A DNA stretch of 64,000 bases from Scandinavium vulneris_A (GTDB lineage: Bacteria > Pseudomonadota > Gammaproteobacteria > Enterobacterales > Enterobacteriaceae), in contig JBKGRZ010000001.1 in assembly GCA_046518185.1 (NCBI GenBank), forward strand, positions 806,001 to 870,000, in the 5' to 3' direction. The notes beneath the pieces were generated by a model. The model did no database searches. It saw only the letters and a list, made by a program, of their open reading frames with translations, and had not been told where the DNA came from. The position numbers were made by a program, and so were the translations under genes. How positions within the stretch are numbered: position 1 is the stretch's first letter; each line of letters starts with the position of its first letter. Shown piece by piece: positions 1-7,195 of this stretch.

Positions 1-31
1 TTTTCTTAACGCGTTCTTCGATAGTGCTCAT
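1..31 (-). CDS. acpP: Acyl carrier protein, N-terminal fragment (window edge)
   Basis: Only the first ten codons lie in the window, reading MSTIEERVKK on the minus strand from an ATG at 29-31. This matches the N-terminus of enterobacterial acyl carrier protein, the 4'-phosphopantetheine-carrying hub of fatty-acid synthesis. It is placed where expected, immediately downstream of fabG in the fab operon. The 210-bp gap to fabG is long enough to hold the separate strong acpP promoter known from E. coli; I did not assign its hexamers. The rest of the gene is outside the window. Confidence 0.9.
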   Translation of the reverse strand, partial: MSTIEERVKK

Positions 32-241
32 ACTCTTAAATTTCCTATCAAAACTCGCTTTCGCGATGGTTTTCGTAGTGTATAAAATGTTGAAAAATTT
101 GCAACTAAATCCCGGCAGGTCGTACCACGATTTTACGCTATTTTGCGGGTGTTTGCCCCAATAACGCAAATCATTTTGCACGTAATCTTACTCAGAAGCG
201 CACAGAGTGTGCGGATCCTGAGCATTTTGTGCAAACTACGG

Positions 242-976
242 TCAGACCATATACATCCCGCCGTTGACGTGCAGAGTTTCACCAGAGATGTAACCTGCTT
301 CGTCAGACGCTAAGAATGCAACCGCACTGGCGATTTCTTTTGCATCGCCAAGGCGACCCGCTGGAACTTGCGCCAGAATACCCGCACGCTGATCGTCTGA
401 CAGCGCACGCGTCATGTCCGTTTCAATAAAGCCCGGAGCAACAACGTTTACAGTAATACCACGAGACGCGACTTCACGCGCCAGCGACTTACTGAAACCA
501 ATCAAACCCGCTTTCGCCGCAGCGTAGTTGGCCTGACCAGCATTTCCCATGGTACCAACCACAGAACCGATAGTGATAATACGACCATGACGCTTTTTCA
601 TCATAGCTCGCATTACCGCTTTTGACAGACGGAAAACTGATGACAGATTGGTTTCGAGGATATCGTTCCACTCATCATCTTTCATTCGCATTAACAGGTT
701 ATCACGAGTGATCCCGGCATTATTGACCAGAATGTCCACTTCGCCAAATTCTGCACGAATATTTCCCAGTACAGATTCAATAGATGCCGGGTCGGTCACA
801 TTCAACATCAGACCTTTACCGTTTGCACCTAAATAATCGCTGATGGCCTGAGCACCGCTTTCGCTGGTGGCAGTACCGACAACTTTCGCGCCACGGGCAA
901 CGAGCGTCTCAGCGATAGCCCGGCCAATGCCGCGGCTTGCACCGGTAACCAGTGCAACTTTTCCTTCAAAACTCAT
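242..976 (-). CDS. fabG: 3-oxoacyl-[acyl-carrier-protein] reductase FabG
   Basis: Catalyses the NADPH-dependent reduction of beta-ketoacyl-ACP in type II fatty-acid elongation in the cytoplasm. The 244-residue protein is a classical short-chain dehydrogenase: glycine-rich NADP-binding motif TGASRGIG at residues 11-18, NNAG at 85-88, and catalytic Ser138, Tyr151 and Lys155, followed by a C-terminal VNGGMYMV. I chose the ATG at 976 (MSFEGKVALV), which gives the usual family length; an in-frame ATG ten codons upstream would add a lysine-rich tail not seen in the family and overlap fabD. It lies 19 nt downstream of fabD and is co-transcribed with it. Confidence 0.97.
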   Translation of the reverse strand: MSFEGKVALVTGASRGIGRAIAETLVARGAKVVGTATSESGAQAISDYLGANGKGLMLNVTDPASIESVLGNIRAEFGEVDILVNNAGITRDNLLMRMKDDEWNDILETNLSSVFRLSKAVMRAMMKKRHGRIITIGSVVGTMGNAGQANYAAAKAGLIGFSKSLAREVASRGITVNVVAPGFIETDMTRALSDDQRAGILAQVPAGRLGDAKEIASAVAFLASDEAGYISGETLHVNGGMYMV

Positions 977-995
977 GGTTTTGCTTTTCCTCTTC

Positions 996-1925
996 TTATT
1001 GCTCAAGCGCCGCAGACATCGCAGCCGGCTCGTTAATGGCCGACGCAGTCAGGGTGTCAACAATACGTTTAGTCAGACCGGTGAGGACTTTACCTGGGCC
1101 CACTTCATACAGGTGCTCAACGCCCTGTGAAGCCATAAACTCAACGGTTTTGGTCCACTGTACCGGGCTGTAGAGCTGACGAACCAACGCATCGCGAATC
1201 GCATCAGCATTGGTTTCGCACTTCACATCCACGTTATTAATAACCTGAATCTGCGGTGCATTAAAGGTGATGCTTGCCAGTTCTGCGGCCAGTTTCTCTG
1301 CGGCAGGCTTCATCAACGCACAGTGAGACGGAACGCTCACCGGCAGCGGCAGCGCACGTTTGGCGCCAGCAGCTTTACATGCCGCACCCGCCCGTTCTAC
1401 GGCTTCTTTATGCCCGGCGATAACCACCTGACCCGGTGAGTTAAAGTTCACCGGAGACACCACCTGCCCTTCGGCAGCTTCTTCACAGGCTTTCGCGATA
1501 GACGCGTCGTCCAGGCCAATGATAGCAGACATGCCACCGGTGCCTTCCGGAACCGCTTCCTGCATGAACTTGCCACGCAGTTCGACCAGACGTACCGCAT
1601 CGGCAAAAGCAATCACACCGGCACACACCAGGGCAGAATACTCACCCAGGCTGTGACCGGCCATCAGTGCAGGCGCTTTACCGCCCTGCTGCTGCCAGAC
1701 GCGATACAGCGCGACAGACGCGGTCAGCAGCACTGGCTGAGTCTGCCAGGTTTTGTTCAGTTCTTCCGCCGGACCCTGTTGCGTTAACGCCCACAGATCG
1801 TAGCCCAGCGCCGCAGAAGCTTCTGCGAAGGTTTCTTCAATAATCGGATAAGTCGCAGCCAGCTCAGCCAACATGCCTACTGCCTGAGAACCCTGTCCCG
1901 GAAACACAAATGCAAATTGCGTCAT
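996..1925 (-). CDS. fabD: Malonyl-CoA:ACP transacylase FabD
   Basis: Transfers the malonyl group from CoA to acyl carrier protein, supplying the two-carbon donor for fatty-acid elongation. The 309-residue length is that of the enterobacterial enzyme. The nucleophile elbow GHSLGE places the acyl-binding serine at residue 92, and an SVPSHC segment near residue 200 carries the catalytic histidine; the N-terminal FPGQGSQ motif is also typical. It lies 14 nt downstream of fabH and 19 nt upstream of fabG, inside one operon. Confidence 0.97.
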   Translation of the reverse strand: MTQFAFVFPGQGSQAVGMLAELAATYPIIEETFAEASAALGYDLWALTQQGPAEELNKTWQTQPVLLTASVALYRVWQQQGGKAPALMAGHSLGEYSALVCAGVIAFADAVRLVELRGKFMQEAVPEGTGGMSAIIGLDDASIAKACEEAAEGQVVSPVNFNSPGQVVIAGHKEAVERAGAACKAAGAKRALPLPVSVPSHCALMKPAAEKLAAELASITFNAPQIQVINNVDVKCETNADAIRDALVRQLYSPVQWTKTVEFMASQGVEHLYEVGPGKVLTGLTKRIVDTLTASAINEPAAMSAALEQ

Positions 1926-1939
1926 CTTATAATCCTTAA

Positions 1940-2893
1940 TTAGAAACGAACCAGTGCGGAGCCCCAGGTGAATCCGCCGCCGAAGGCTTCAAGCAGCACC
2001 AGCTGACCGGCTTTAATACGCCCGTCGCGTACGGCTTCATCCAGTGCGCAAGGCACGGACGCCGCGGAGGTGTTGCCGTGGCGGTCAAGGGTGACCACAA
2101 CGTTATCCATCGACATGCCAAGCTTTTTCGCCGTCGCGCTGATAATGCGCAGGTTCGCCTGATGCGGCACCAGCCAGTCCAGCTCTGAACGGTCAAGATT
2201 GTTCGCCGCCAGCGTCTCTTCAACGATGTTGGCCAGTTCCTTCACCGCGACTTTGAACACTTCATTCCCTGCCATGGTCAGGTGAATAGAGTTTTCCGGG
2301 TGAACGCGATCGGCATTCGGCAGGGTGAGCAGTTCACCGTAGTTGCCATCAGCATGCAGATGGGTCGAAATGATGCCCGGCTGCTCAGAAGCGCCCAGCA
2401 CGACTGCACCTGCGCCATCGCCAAAAATAATAATCGTGCCGCGATCGGTCGGATCGCAGGTACGGGCCAGCACGTCGGCGCCGATCACCAGGGCGTGTTT
2501 AACCGCACCGGATTTAACGTACATATCAGCCACGCTCAGCGCGTAGGTGAAGCCCGCACAGGCCGCAGCGACGTCGAACGCCGGGCAGCCTTTAATGCCG
2601 AGCATCGACTGGATCTGGCACGCCGCGCTTGGGAAAGCGTGAGTTGCAGAGGTCGTCGCGACGACGATTAAACCAATTTGTTCAGCGTCAATGTTAGCCA
2701 TTTCCAGCGCGCGTTTCGCGGCTTCAAAGCCCATCGTTGACACGGATTCATCTGGCGCGGCAATACGGCGCTCACGGATACCTGTGCGTGTGACAATCCA
2801 CTCGTCAGACGTATCTACCATTTTTTCGAGGTCGGCGTTGGTACGCACTTGTTCAGGCAGATAGCTGCCGGTACCTATAATCTTCGTATACAT
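1940..2893 (-). CDS. fabH: 3-oxoacyl-ACP synthase III FabH
   Basis: Condenses acetyl-CoA with malonyl-ACP to start each round of fatty-acid synthesis. The protein has 317 residues, as in E. coli. The thiolase-fold catalytic triad is visible: Cys112 in AAACAGF, the histidine of VPHQANLR near 244 and the asparagine of HGNTSAAS near 274. The C-terminal GGGFTWGS loop is also conserved. The ATG at 2891-2893 is 6 nt after the plsX stop, so translational coupling is likely. Confidence 0.97.
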   Translation of the reverse strand: MYTKIIGTGSYLPEQVRTNADLEKMVDTSDEWIVTRTGIRERRIAAPDESVSTMGFEAAKRALEMANIDAEQIGLIVVATTSATHAFPSAACQIQSMLGIKGCPAFDVAAACAGFTYALSVADMYVKSGAVKHALVIGADVLARTCDPTDRGTIIIFGDGAGAVVLGASEQPGIISTHLHADGNYGELLTLPNADRVHPENSIHLTMAGNEVFKVAVKELANIVEETLAANNLDRSELDWLVPHQANLRIISATAKKLGMSMDNVVVTLDRHGNTSAASVPCALDEAVRDGRIKAGQLVLLEAFGGGFTWGSALVRF

Positions 2894-2899
2894 GTACGC

Positions 2900-3934
2900 T
2901 CAGTCTTTTGGTGGTAATACAGATTCGAGGCGAGCGGCGATCCGCTGTGGGACCTGCCGCTGCACCGCCTGCACTGCCTGTTCAATCGCCACGCAAAACG
3001 CGCGCTGATTGGCTGCACCATGACTCTTAATCACCGTGCCGCGCAATCCTAACAGACAGGCGCCATTATACTGGTCGGGGTTGAGGTGACTGAATCGCCG
3101 GGAGAGGCTTTTTTGTAACCAATGTTTCAAAATTTTCAGCCACCACGGACGCTTTTTACCCTCTCCCTGCGATTTCAGCAAAGAAAGAAACATTCTGACA
3201 ACGCCTTCCATGGTTTTTAATGTGACGTTCCCCGTAAAACCGTCACATACCAGCACATCCGTCTTACCGGTCAATAATTCGTTGGCTTCGAGATAACCAA
3301 TATAGTTGATGGAAGAGACTGTTTTCAGCATCGCCGAGGCATCCTGGATGCTCTCGTGACCTTTGCTCTCTTCTTCACCGATATTAAGTAGCGCGACCCG
3401 TGGGTTGGTAATGCCCACCACTTCTTCGGCCATCACCGCGCCCATCACCGCAAATTGCACCAGCATCGTACTGTCACAATCCACGTTAGCGCCTAAATCG
3501 AGCACCACAGTTTTGCCCTTTTGCTGATGTGGCAGAACCGTCATCAACGCCGGACGCTCAATCCCTTCGAGAGGTTTGAGCAATAATTTTGCGAGCCCCA
3601 TCAACGCACCGGTATTTCCGGCACTGACACAGGCTTCTGCGCGCCCTTCTTTAACCAACTCCAGCGCGATGCGCATGGACGTTCCCCGGCTATTACGTAT
3701 CGCCTGAGCCGGGCGTGCATCACTGGCAATAACTGACTGGGCAGGGATTATCTGCAGACGTGAACGTTGTTCGAAGTCAGCTTTGGCGAGTAATGGCGTT
3801 ATGGTGTCGGCGTCACCGACGAGAAGAAGCGAGAGTTGTGGGTTAGCGTGCAGTGCCTGCAATGCTGCAGGCACCGTCACGGAAGGGCCAAAATCGCCCC
3901 CCATGACATCCAACGCTAAGGTCAGACGTGTCAA
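2900..3934 (-). CDS. plsX: Phosphate acyltransferase PlsX
   Basis: Peripheral membrane enzyme that converts acyl-ACP and phosphate to acyl-phosphate for glycerolipid synthesis. The N-terminus MTRLTLALDVMGGDFGP and the internal SAGNTGALMG and DLGANVDC motifs are those of the PlsX family. The start codon is TTG (minus strand, 3932-3934), preceded by a weak GGCGG; I chose it because the encoded N-terminus is the conserved family start. The predicted 344 residues end in VLPPKD, about a dozen residues shorter at the C-terminus than my recollection of the E. coli protein (356), after the conserved core, so function should be intact. Confidence 0.95.
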   Translation of the reverse strand: MTRLTLALDVMGGDFGPSVTVPAALQALHANPQLSLLLVGDADTITPLLAKADFEQRSRLQIIPAQSVIASDARPAQAIRNSRGTSMRIALELVKEGRAEACVSAGNTGALMGLAKLLLKPLEGIERPALMTVLPHQQKGKTVVLDLGANVDCDSTMLVQFAVMGAVMAEEVVGITNPRVALLNIGEEESKGHESIQDASAMLKTVSSINYIGYLEANELLTGKTDVLVCDGFTGNVTLKTMEGVVRMFLSLLKSQGEGKKRPWWLKILKHWLQKSLSRRFSHLNPDQYNGACLLGLRGTVIKSHGAANQRAFCVAIEQAVQAVQRQVPQRIAARLESVLPPKD

Positions 3935-3960
3935 GGTTTCGTCGCCGCCCGGTTTGGTGT

Positions 3961-3980
3961 ATCCCCGTTAACACGGGGAT
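3961..3980. other. Intercistronic hairpin between rpmF and plsX
   Basis: ATCCCCGT and ACGGGGAT form a perfect 8-bp stem around a TAAC loop, 26 nt before the plsX start codon on the minus strand. There is no T-run after it, so it is not a typical terminator. Inference: an RNA-stability or processing element that lets rpmF and plsX be expressed at different levels. Confidence 0.5.
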
Positions 3981-4061
3981 ATCCTCACTAAGCTTCACCA
4001 CGCTTATACTCTTCGTCTTTCACGTTGCAGGACAACACGAAAAACGGCGAGTATCGCGTGA

Positions 4062-4235
4062 TTACTTAGCGATTACCTTGCGACCGCGGTAGAAACCGTC
4101 GGCAGTGATGTGGTGACGCAGGTGTTGTTCACCAGAAGTCTTGTCTACAGACAGGCTGGTAACTGCGGTCAGCGCGTCATGGGAACGACGCATGCCACGT
4201 TTGGAACGGGTTGGTTTATTCTGTTGTACGGCCAT
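4062..4235 (-). CDS. rpmF: 50S ribosomal protein L32
   Basis: This 57-codon gene encodes a basic protein starting MAVQQNKPTRSKRGMRRSHD and ending GRKVIAK, the standard enterobacterial L32. It is a small component of the large ribosomal subunit. It follows yceD by 16 nt and precedes plsX, the conserved order that couples ribosome and membrane-lipid synthesis in enterobacteria. A good Shine-Dalgarno (AGGAGT, minus strand) lies just upstream of the ATG at 4233-4235. Confidence 0.98.
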   Translation of the reverse strand: MAVQQNKPTRSKRGMRRSHDALTAVTSLSVDKTSGEQHLRHHITADGFYRGRKVIAK

Positions 4236-4251
4236 GGACCTTACTCCTCAA

Positions 4252-4773
4252 TTACTTACGCTTTAAGCTGGCTAATACGGCAAATGGATTTGGCTTTTGC
4301 GCATCTTCAGGCAATTCACCAAAAACCATGTCCGCGTCGGACACTTCACAGTGTTCAGAATCATGCACCGGAACTACTGGCAAGGAGAGAATGATTTCAT
4401 CCTCAACCAAAGCCCGCAGATCGATTTCACCGAATTCGTTAACTTCAATCGGCTCATACGCTTCCGGGAGTGCTTCCGCCTGTTCAATATTTTTGATCGG
4501 GCTGAAACAATACGTTGTGTGAACGGCATGTGGGAACGGTTTCCCGCAGCGCTGGCACTCGAGAGTCACCGCAACCTTCGCATCACCTTTAATAACGGCG
4601 AGGCGCTGATTGTCGATGGCGAATGTCATATCGCATTCCACATCACTGTCCACACTGACCACAGACTCGGCAAGACGCTCCACCTGTTCCGGGGTGTAGA
4701 CACCCTGGTAATCGAGGCGTTTTTGAGCCGTACGAACCGGATCAAGAGTCAGGGGTAATTTTACCTTTTGCAT
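4252..4773 (-). CDS. yceD: DUF177-family protein YceD (23S rRNA accumulation protein)
   Basis: First gene of the rpmF-plsX-fab operon. The 173-residue protein belongs to the YceD/DUF177 family, whose members are linked to large-subunit rRNA accumulation or processing. A CQRCGKPF segment around the middle supplies a CxxC pair that may bind metal or be structural; the C-terminal half is acidic. The ATG at 4771-4773 begins MQKVKLPLTLDP, the normal start. A TTGACT/TAATAT promoter directly upstream would leave almost no 5' leader. The precise biochemical role is not settled. Confidence 0.93.
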   Translation of the reverse strand: MQKVKLPLTLDPVRTAQKRLDYQGVYTPEQVERLAESVVSVDSDVECDMTFAIDNQRLAVIKGDAKVAVTLECQRCGKPFPHAVHTTYCFSPIKNIEQAEALPEAYEPIEVNEFGEIDLRALVEDEIILSLPVVPVHDSEHCEVSDADMVFGELPEDAQKPNPFAVLASLKRK

Positions 4774-4782
4774 AGGGCGCGC

Positions 4783-4811
4783 ATATTAACTTTGTAACGT
4801 CATAGAGTCAA
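4783..4811 (-). promoter_or_regulatory. Sigma70 promoter of the yceD-rpmF-plsX-fab operon
   Basis: On the minus strand TTGACT (4806-4811) and TAATAT (4783-4788) are separated by exactly 17 bp. The expected start point falls 2-4 nt before the yceD ATG, so the transcript would be leaderless or nearly so. The -35 box lies beside the T-run of a minus-strand terminator. Confidence 0.75.
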
Positions 4812-4838
4812 AGAAAAAGGCACCCTCAGGCGCCTTTT
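4811..4838 (-). terminator. Rho-independent terminator upstream of yceD
   Basis: Read on the minus strand, AAGGCGCC-TGAG-GGTGCCTT (one G-U pair) is followed by a TTTCTTT run. It ends a minus-strand transcript before yceD rather than after a recognised gene. Confidence 0.6.
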
Positions 4839-4985
4839 GCCAATTATTCGCACACATTGCGGCCTGTAGTTTAAAATGTCGCAATCCGAATCACCAGAGT
4901 CTGATAAAAAAATATGTCGCAACTTGTGCTTGCCTCCACTTCACCCTATCGCCGCGAGCTGCTAAAAAAGCTCGAAGTCCCTTTT
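4811..4985 (-). ncRNA. Candidate small RNA (SraB-like position) antisense to the yceF 5' end
   Basis: In E. coli a small RNA called SraB was reported in the yceF-yceD intergenic region. Here the same gap carries a minus-strand terminator with no minus-strand gene in front of it, as a short RNA starting in or near the first codons of yceF would need. The right boundary is a guess from the known RNA's length of about 150-170 nt. I could not identify its promoter, and sequence homology to SraB was not tested. Confidence 0.3.
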
Positions 4986-5498
4986 GAATGTGCCGCACCT
5001 GAGGTTGATGAACTTGCCCTGCCCGGTGAATCTCCGCGCCAGTTGGTGCTACGATTAGCGCAGGCTAAAGCGAGAGCGCTGGCAGAACGCTTCCCTCAGC
5101 ATCTGATTATTGGTTCCGATCAGGTGTGTGTCCTGGGCGGGAAAATCACGGGTAAACCGCATACTGAAGAAAATGCCCGCCTGCAGCTGCGCGAAGCGAG
5201 CGGACACGTCGTCACCTTCTATACCGGCCTTGCCCTGTATAACAGCGCTAACGGTCATCTGCAGACCGAATGCGAACCGTTCGACGTTCACTTCCGTCAT
5301 CTTACCGACGCGGAGATCAAACATTACGTCCAAAAAGAGCAGCCGCTGAACTGCGCGGGCAGTTTTAAAAGCGAGGGGATGGGGATTTCACTGTTTGAAC
5401 GGCTGGAAGGACGTGACCCGAACACCCTGGTCGGCCTGCCGTTGATTGCGCTGTGTAAGATGCTCCGACACGAGCAGTACAACCCGCTGCTGCGCTAA
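4914..5498 (+). CDS. yceF: Maf-family nucleotide pyrophosphatase YceF
   Basis: Cytoplasmic house-cleaning nucleoside triphosphate pyrophosphatase; E. coli YceF prefers 7-methyl-GTP. The 194-residue protein has the Maf signature STSPYRRELL at residues 8-17, the GSDQVCVLGG motif with the presumed general-base aspartate, and a KPHTEENA loop. It is transcribed away from yceD and converges on rluC, sharing a bidirectional terminator. The upstream region carries a minus-strand small-RNA candidate overlapping its 5' end. Confidence 0.95.
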   Translation: MSQLVLASTSPYRRELLKKLEVPFECAAPEVDELALPGESPRQLVLRLAQAKARALAERFPQHLIIGSDQVCVLGGKITGKPHTEENARLQLREASGHVVTFYTGLALYNSANGHLQTECEPFDVHFRHLTDAEIKHYVQKEQPLNCAGSFKSEGMGISLFERLEGRDPNTLVGLPLIALCKMLRHEQYNPLLR

Positions 5499-5504
5499 AA
5501 CGCA

Positions 5505-5529
5505 AAACGCCCCAAGCGGGGCGTTTCTT
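5505..5529. terminator. Bidirectional terminator between yceF and rluC
   Basis: AAACGCCCC and GGGGCGTTT form a 9-bp stem with an AAGC loop, flanked by A-rich sequence on the left and TTTCTTT on the right. It lies just after the yceF stop and before the rluC stop on the other strand. Confidence 0.85.
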
Positions 5530-5542
5530 TACGTTAGTCGTT

Positions 5543-6496
5543 TTACTTCTGGCTACGCAGCACCTGCAAACAGCGCTTTAGCTGGTTATCCATTGGGGCT
5601 TCGATGCGCAACGTCTCCCCGGTACCCGGATGGGTAAATTTCAGCGCCGCCGCGTGCAGGAACAGACGATTAAGTCCGGTCCCCGCCAGCTGTTTGTCGA
5701 ACTCACGATCGCCATAACGGTCATCAAACGCAATCGGATGACCCGCATGGAGGGTATGCACACGGATCTGATGGGTACGACCAGTCACCGGGCTACAGCG
5801 CACCAGCGTGGCGTGAATGAAACGCTCTTCAACTTTGAAGCGAGTTTCAGACGGTTTACCCTCACTGCTCACCCGCACAATGCGCTCGCCGCTTTGCAGA
5901 ATATTTTTCAGCAACGGAGCCTGCACCACTTTGGTATGGGATTGCCACTGCCCGCGCACCAGCGCCAGATAGTCTTTTTGCATCCCTTTTTCACGCAGTT
6001 GCTCATGCAGAGAGCGCAGGGCAGAACGCTTCTTGGCAACCAGCAGCACGCCCGACGTATCTCGGTCGAGGCGATGCACTAATTCCAGAAAACGCGCTTC
6101 CGGACGCAGTGCGCGCAGGCCTTCAATCACCCCGAAGCTCAATCCGCTTCCGCCATGAACCGCAGTGCCTGATGGCTTATTCAGCACCAGAATGTGGTCA
6201 TCTTCATAGAGGATAACGTCGCTCAGCGCGGCCACTTTCTGCAGATGTGGCGACACAGCGTCTTCTTCACGCTCGGCCACGCGCACCGGTGGGATACGAA
6301 TTTCATCGCCCGCTTCCAGCTTATATTCTGGCTTGACGCGTTTTTTATTCACCCGCACTTCGCCTTTACGCAGGATGCGGTAAATCATGCTTTTCGGCAC
6401 GCCCTTCAGCTGGGTGCGCAAAAAGTTATCTATTCGTTGCCCTGCTTCATCGTCGGCAATGGCAACCATTTTTACGGTCGGTGTCTCAGTTTTCAT
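5543..6496 (-). CDS. rluC: 23S rRNA pseudouridine(955/2504/2580) synthase RluC
   Basis: Isomerises three uridines of 23S rRNA to pseudouridine. The 317-residue protein has an N-terminal S4 RNA-binding domain (about residues 19-80, with MIYRILRKGEVRVN) and the RluA-type catalytic domain, in which HRLDRDTSG places the catalytic aspartate at 144. The RTHQIRVH motif near residue 240 is also present. It is transcribed divergently from rne across a 699-bp gap, the arrangement known from E. coli. Confidence 0.97.
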   Translation of the reverse strand: MKTETPTVKMVAIADDEAGQRIDNFLRTQLKGVPKSMIYRILRKGEVRVNKKRVKPEYKLEAGDEIRIPPVRVAEREEDAVSPHLQKVAALSDVILYEDDHILVLNKPSGTAVHGGSGLSFGVIEGLRALRPEARFLELVHRLDRDTSGVLLVAKKRSALRSLHEQLREKGMQKDYLALVRGQWQSHTKVVQAPLLKNILQSGERIVRVSSEGKPSETRFKVEERFIHATLVRCSPVTGRTHQIRVHTLHAGHPIAFDDRYGDREFDKQLAGTGLNRLFLHAAALKFTHPGTGETLRIEAPMDNQLKRCLQVLRSQK

Positions 6497-6819
6497 GGGG
6501 GGCGATTCTAAAGAGGCACAGGCATTCGCGCCACTCCTTTTTCTGTGCTTATATTAACTTCGCCACGGCGCTCATTTTTATTCTCACTGACTGAATTGAT
6601 GCTTATTAGAGCAATCGGTTCCGGAAAGTGAAAAAACTGTGAGTAAGCGGGTGATAAATGGTAAAAGTCATCTTGCTATAACAAGGTTAGCAGGGAATAA
6701 TGATGCTGTTTTCCGTGTCGAGTCTTGTTTATACAAGCATGTTAGTAAACGGAATGACCCATTTTGTCTGAACGATTTTTTATGCAGCAATGGCGTAAGA
6801 CGTATTTATCTTTCAGACA
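6497..6819. other. rluC-rne intergenic region, upstream part
   Basis: This stretch carries no convincing gene; a 61-codon open frame at 6639-6824 has no family resemblance and a weak start context. By analogy with E. coli it should contain the rluC promoter (minus strand; a TATAAG-like element lies near 6550) and the multiple rne promoters. I did not assign start points. Confidence 0.5.
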
Positions 6820-7195
6820 GTTAGCGGGCTGCGGGTTGCAGTCCTTACCGGTTGATACTCAACATTTCAAGCCGCAGAAAAGGCGGCAAACCTGGGGATC
6901 CAGGCGCTACTCCAGTAGATGGCTGGAGTAAGCAGGTGAAGCCAACGCATCTGCGACTTGAAAGACAATGAGTATAGAAGGAACCCTCCCTGGAGAATGA
7001 TTCCCAGGCTGTTCCCCTGAATAATTGCGCTGCGGTTCCGTTAGAAACGCAGGCTACCGACACTCTGCGCCTCTTAAGCGAGCGACAACCGTGAGGTTGG
7101 CGACGTGAACAGACACGAGGCCATCGGTTTACCCCCGGCAAGGAAAACTCTGCCCGTAGCTTAGTCGTCAATGTAAGAATAATGAGTAAGTTACG
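6820..7195 (+). promoter_or_regulatory. Autoregulatory 5' untranslated leader of rne
   Basis: The roughly 360-nt untranslated leader of rne is known to fold into hairpins that RNase E binds and cleaves to control its own mRNA. Here the region before the ATG keeps tracts recognisable from E. coli (the block with GAGGTTGGCGACG, ACACGAGGCCATCGG, and the terminal TTAGTCGTCAATGTAAG), with more variable sequence between them. The left limit is set by analogy to the known leader length and is approximate. Confidence 0.7.

Noticed and set aside
6639..6824. 61-codon frame in the rluC-rne gap
   Set aside because: Lies in the promoter/leader region of rne, lacks a good ribosome-binding site and resembles no family.
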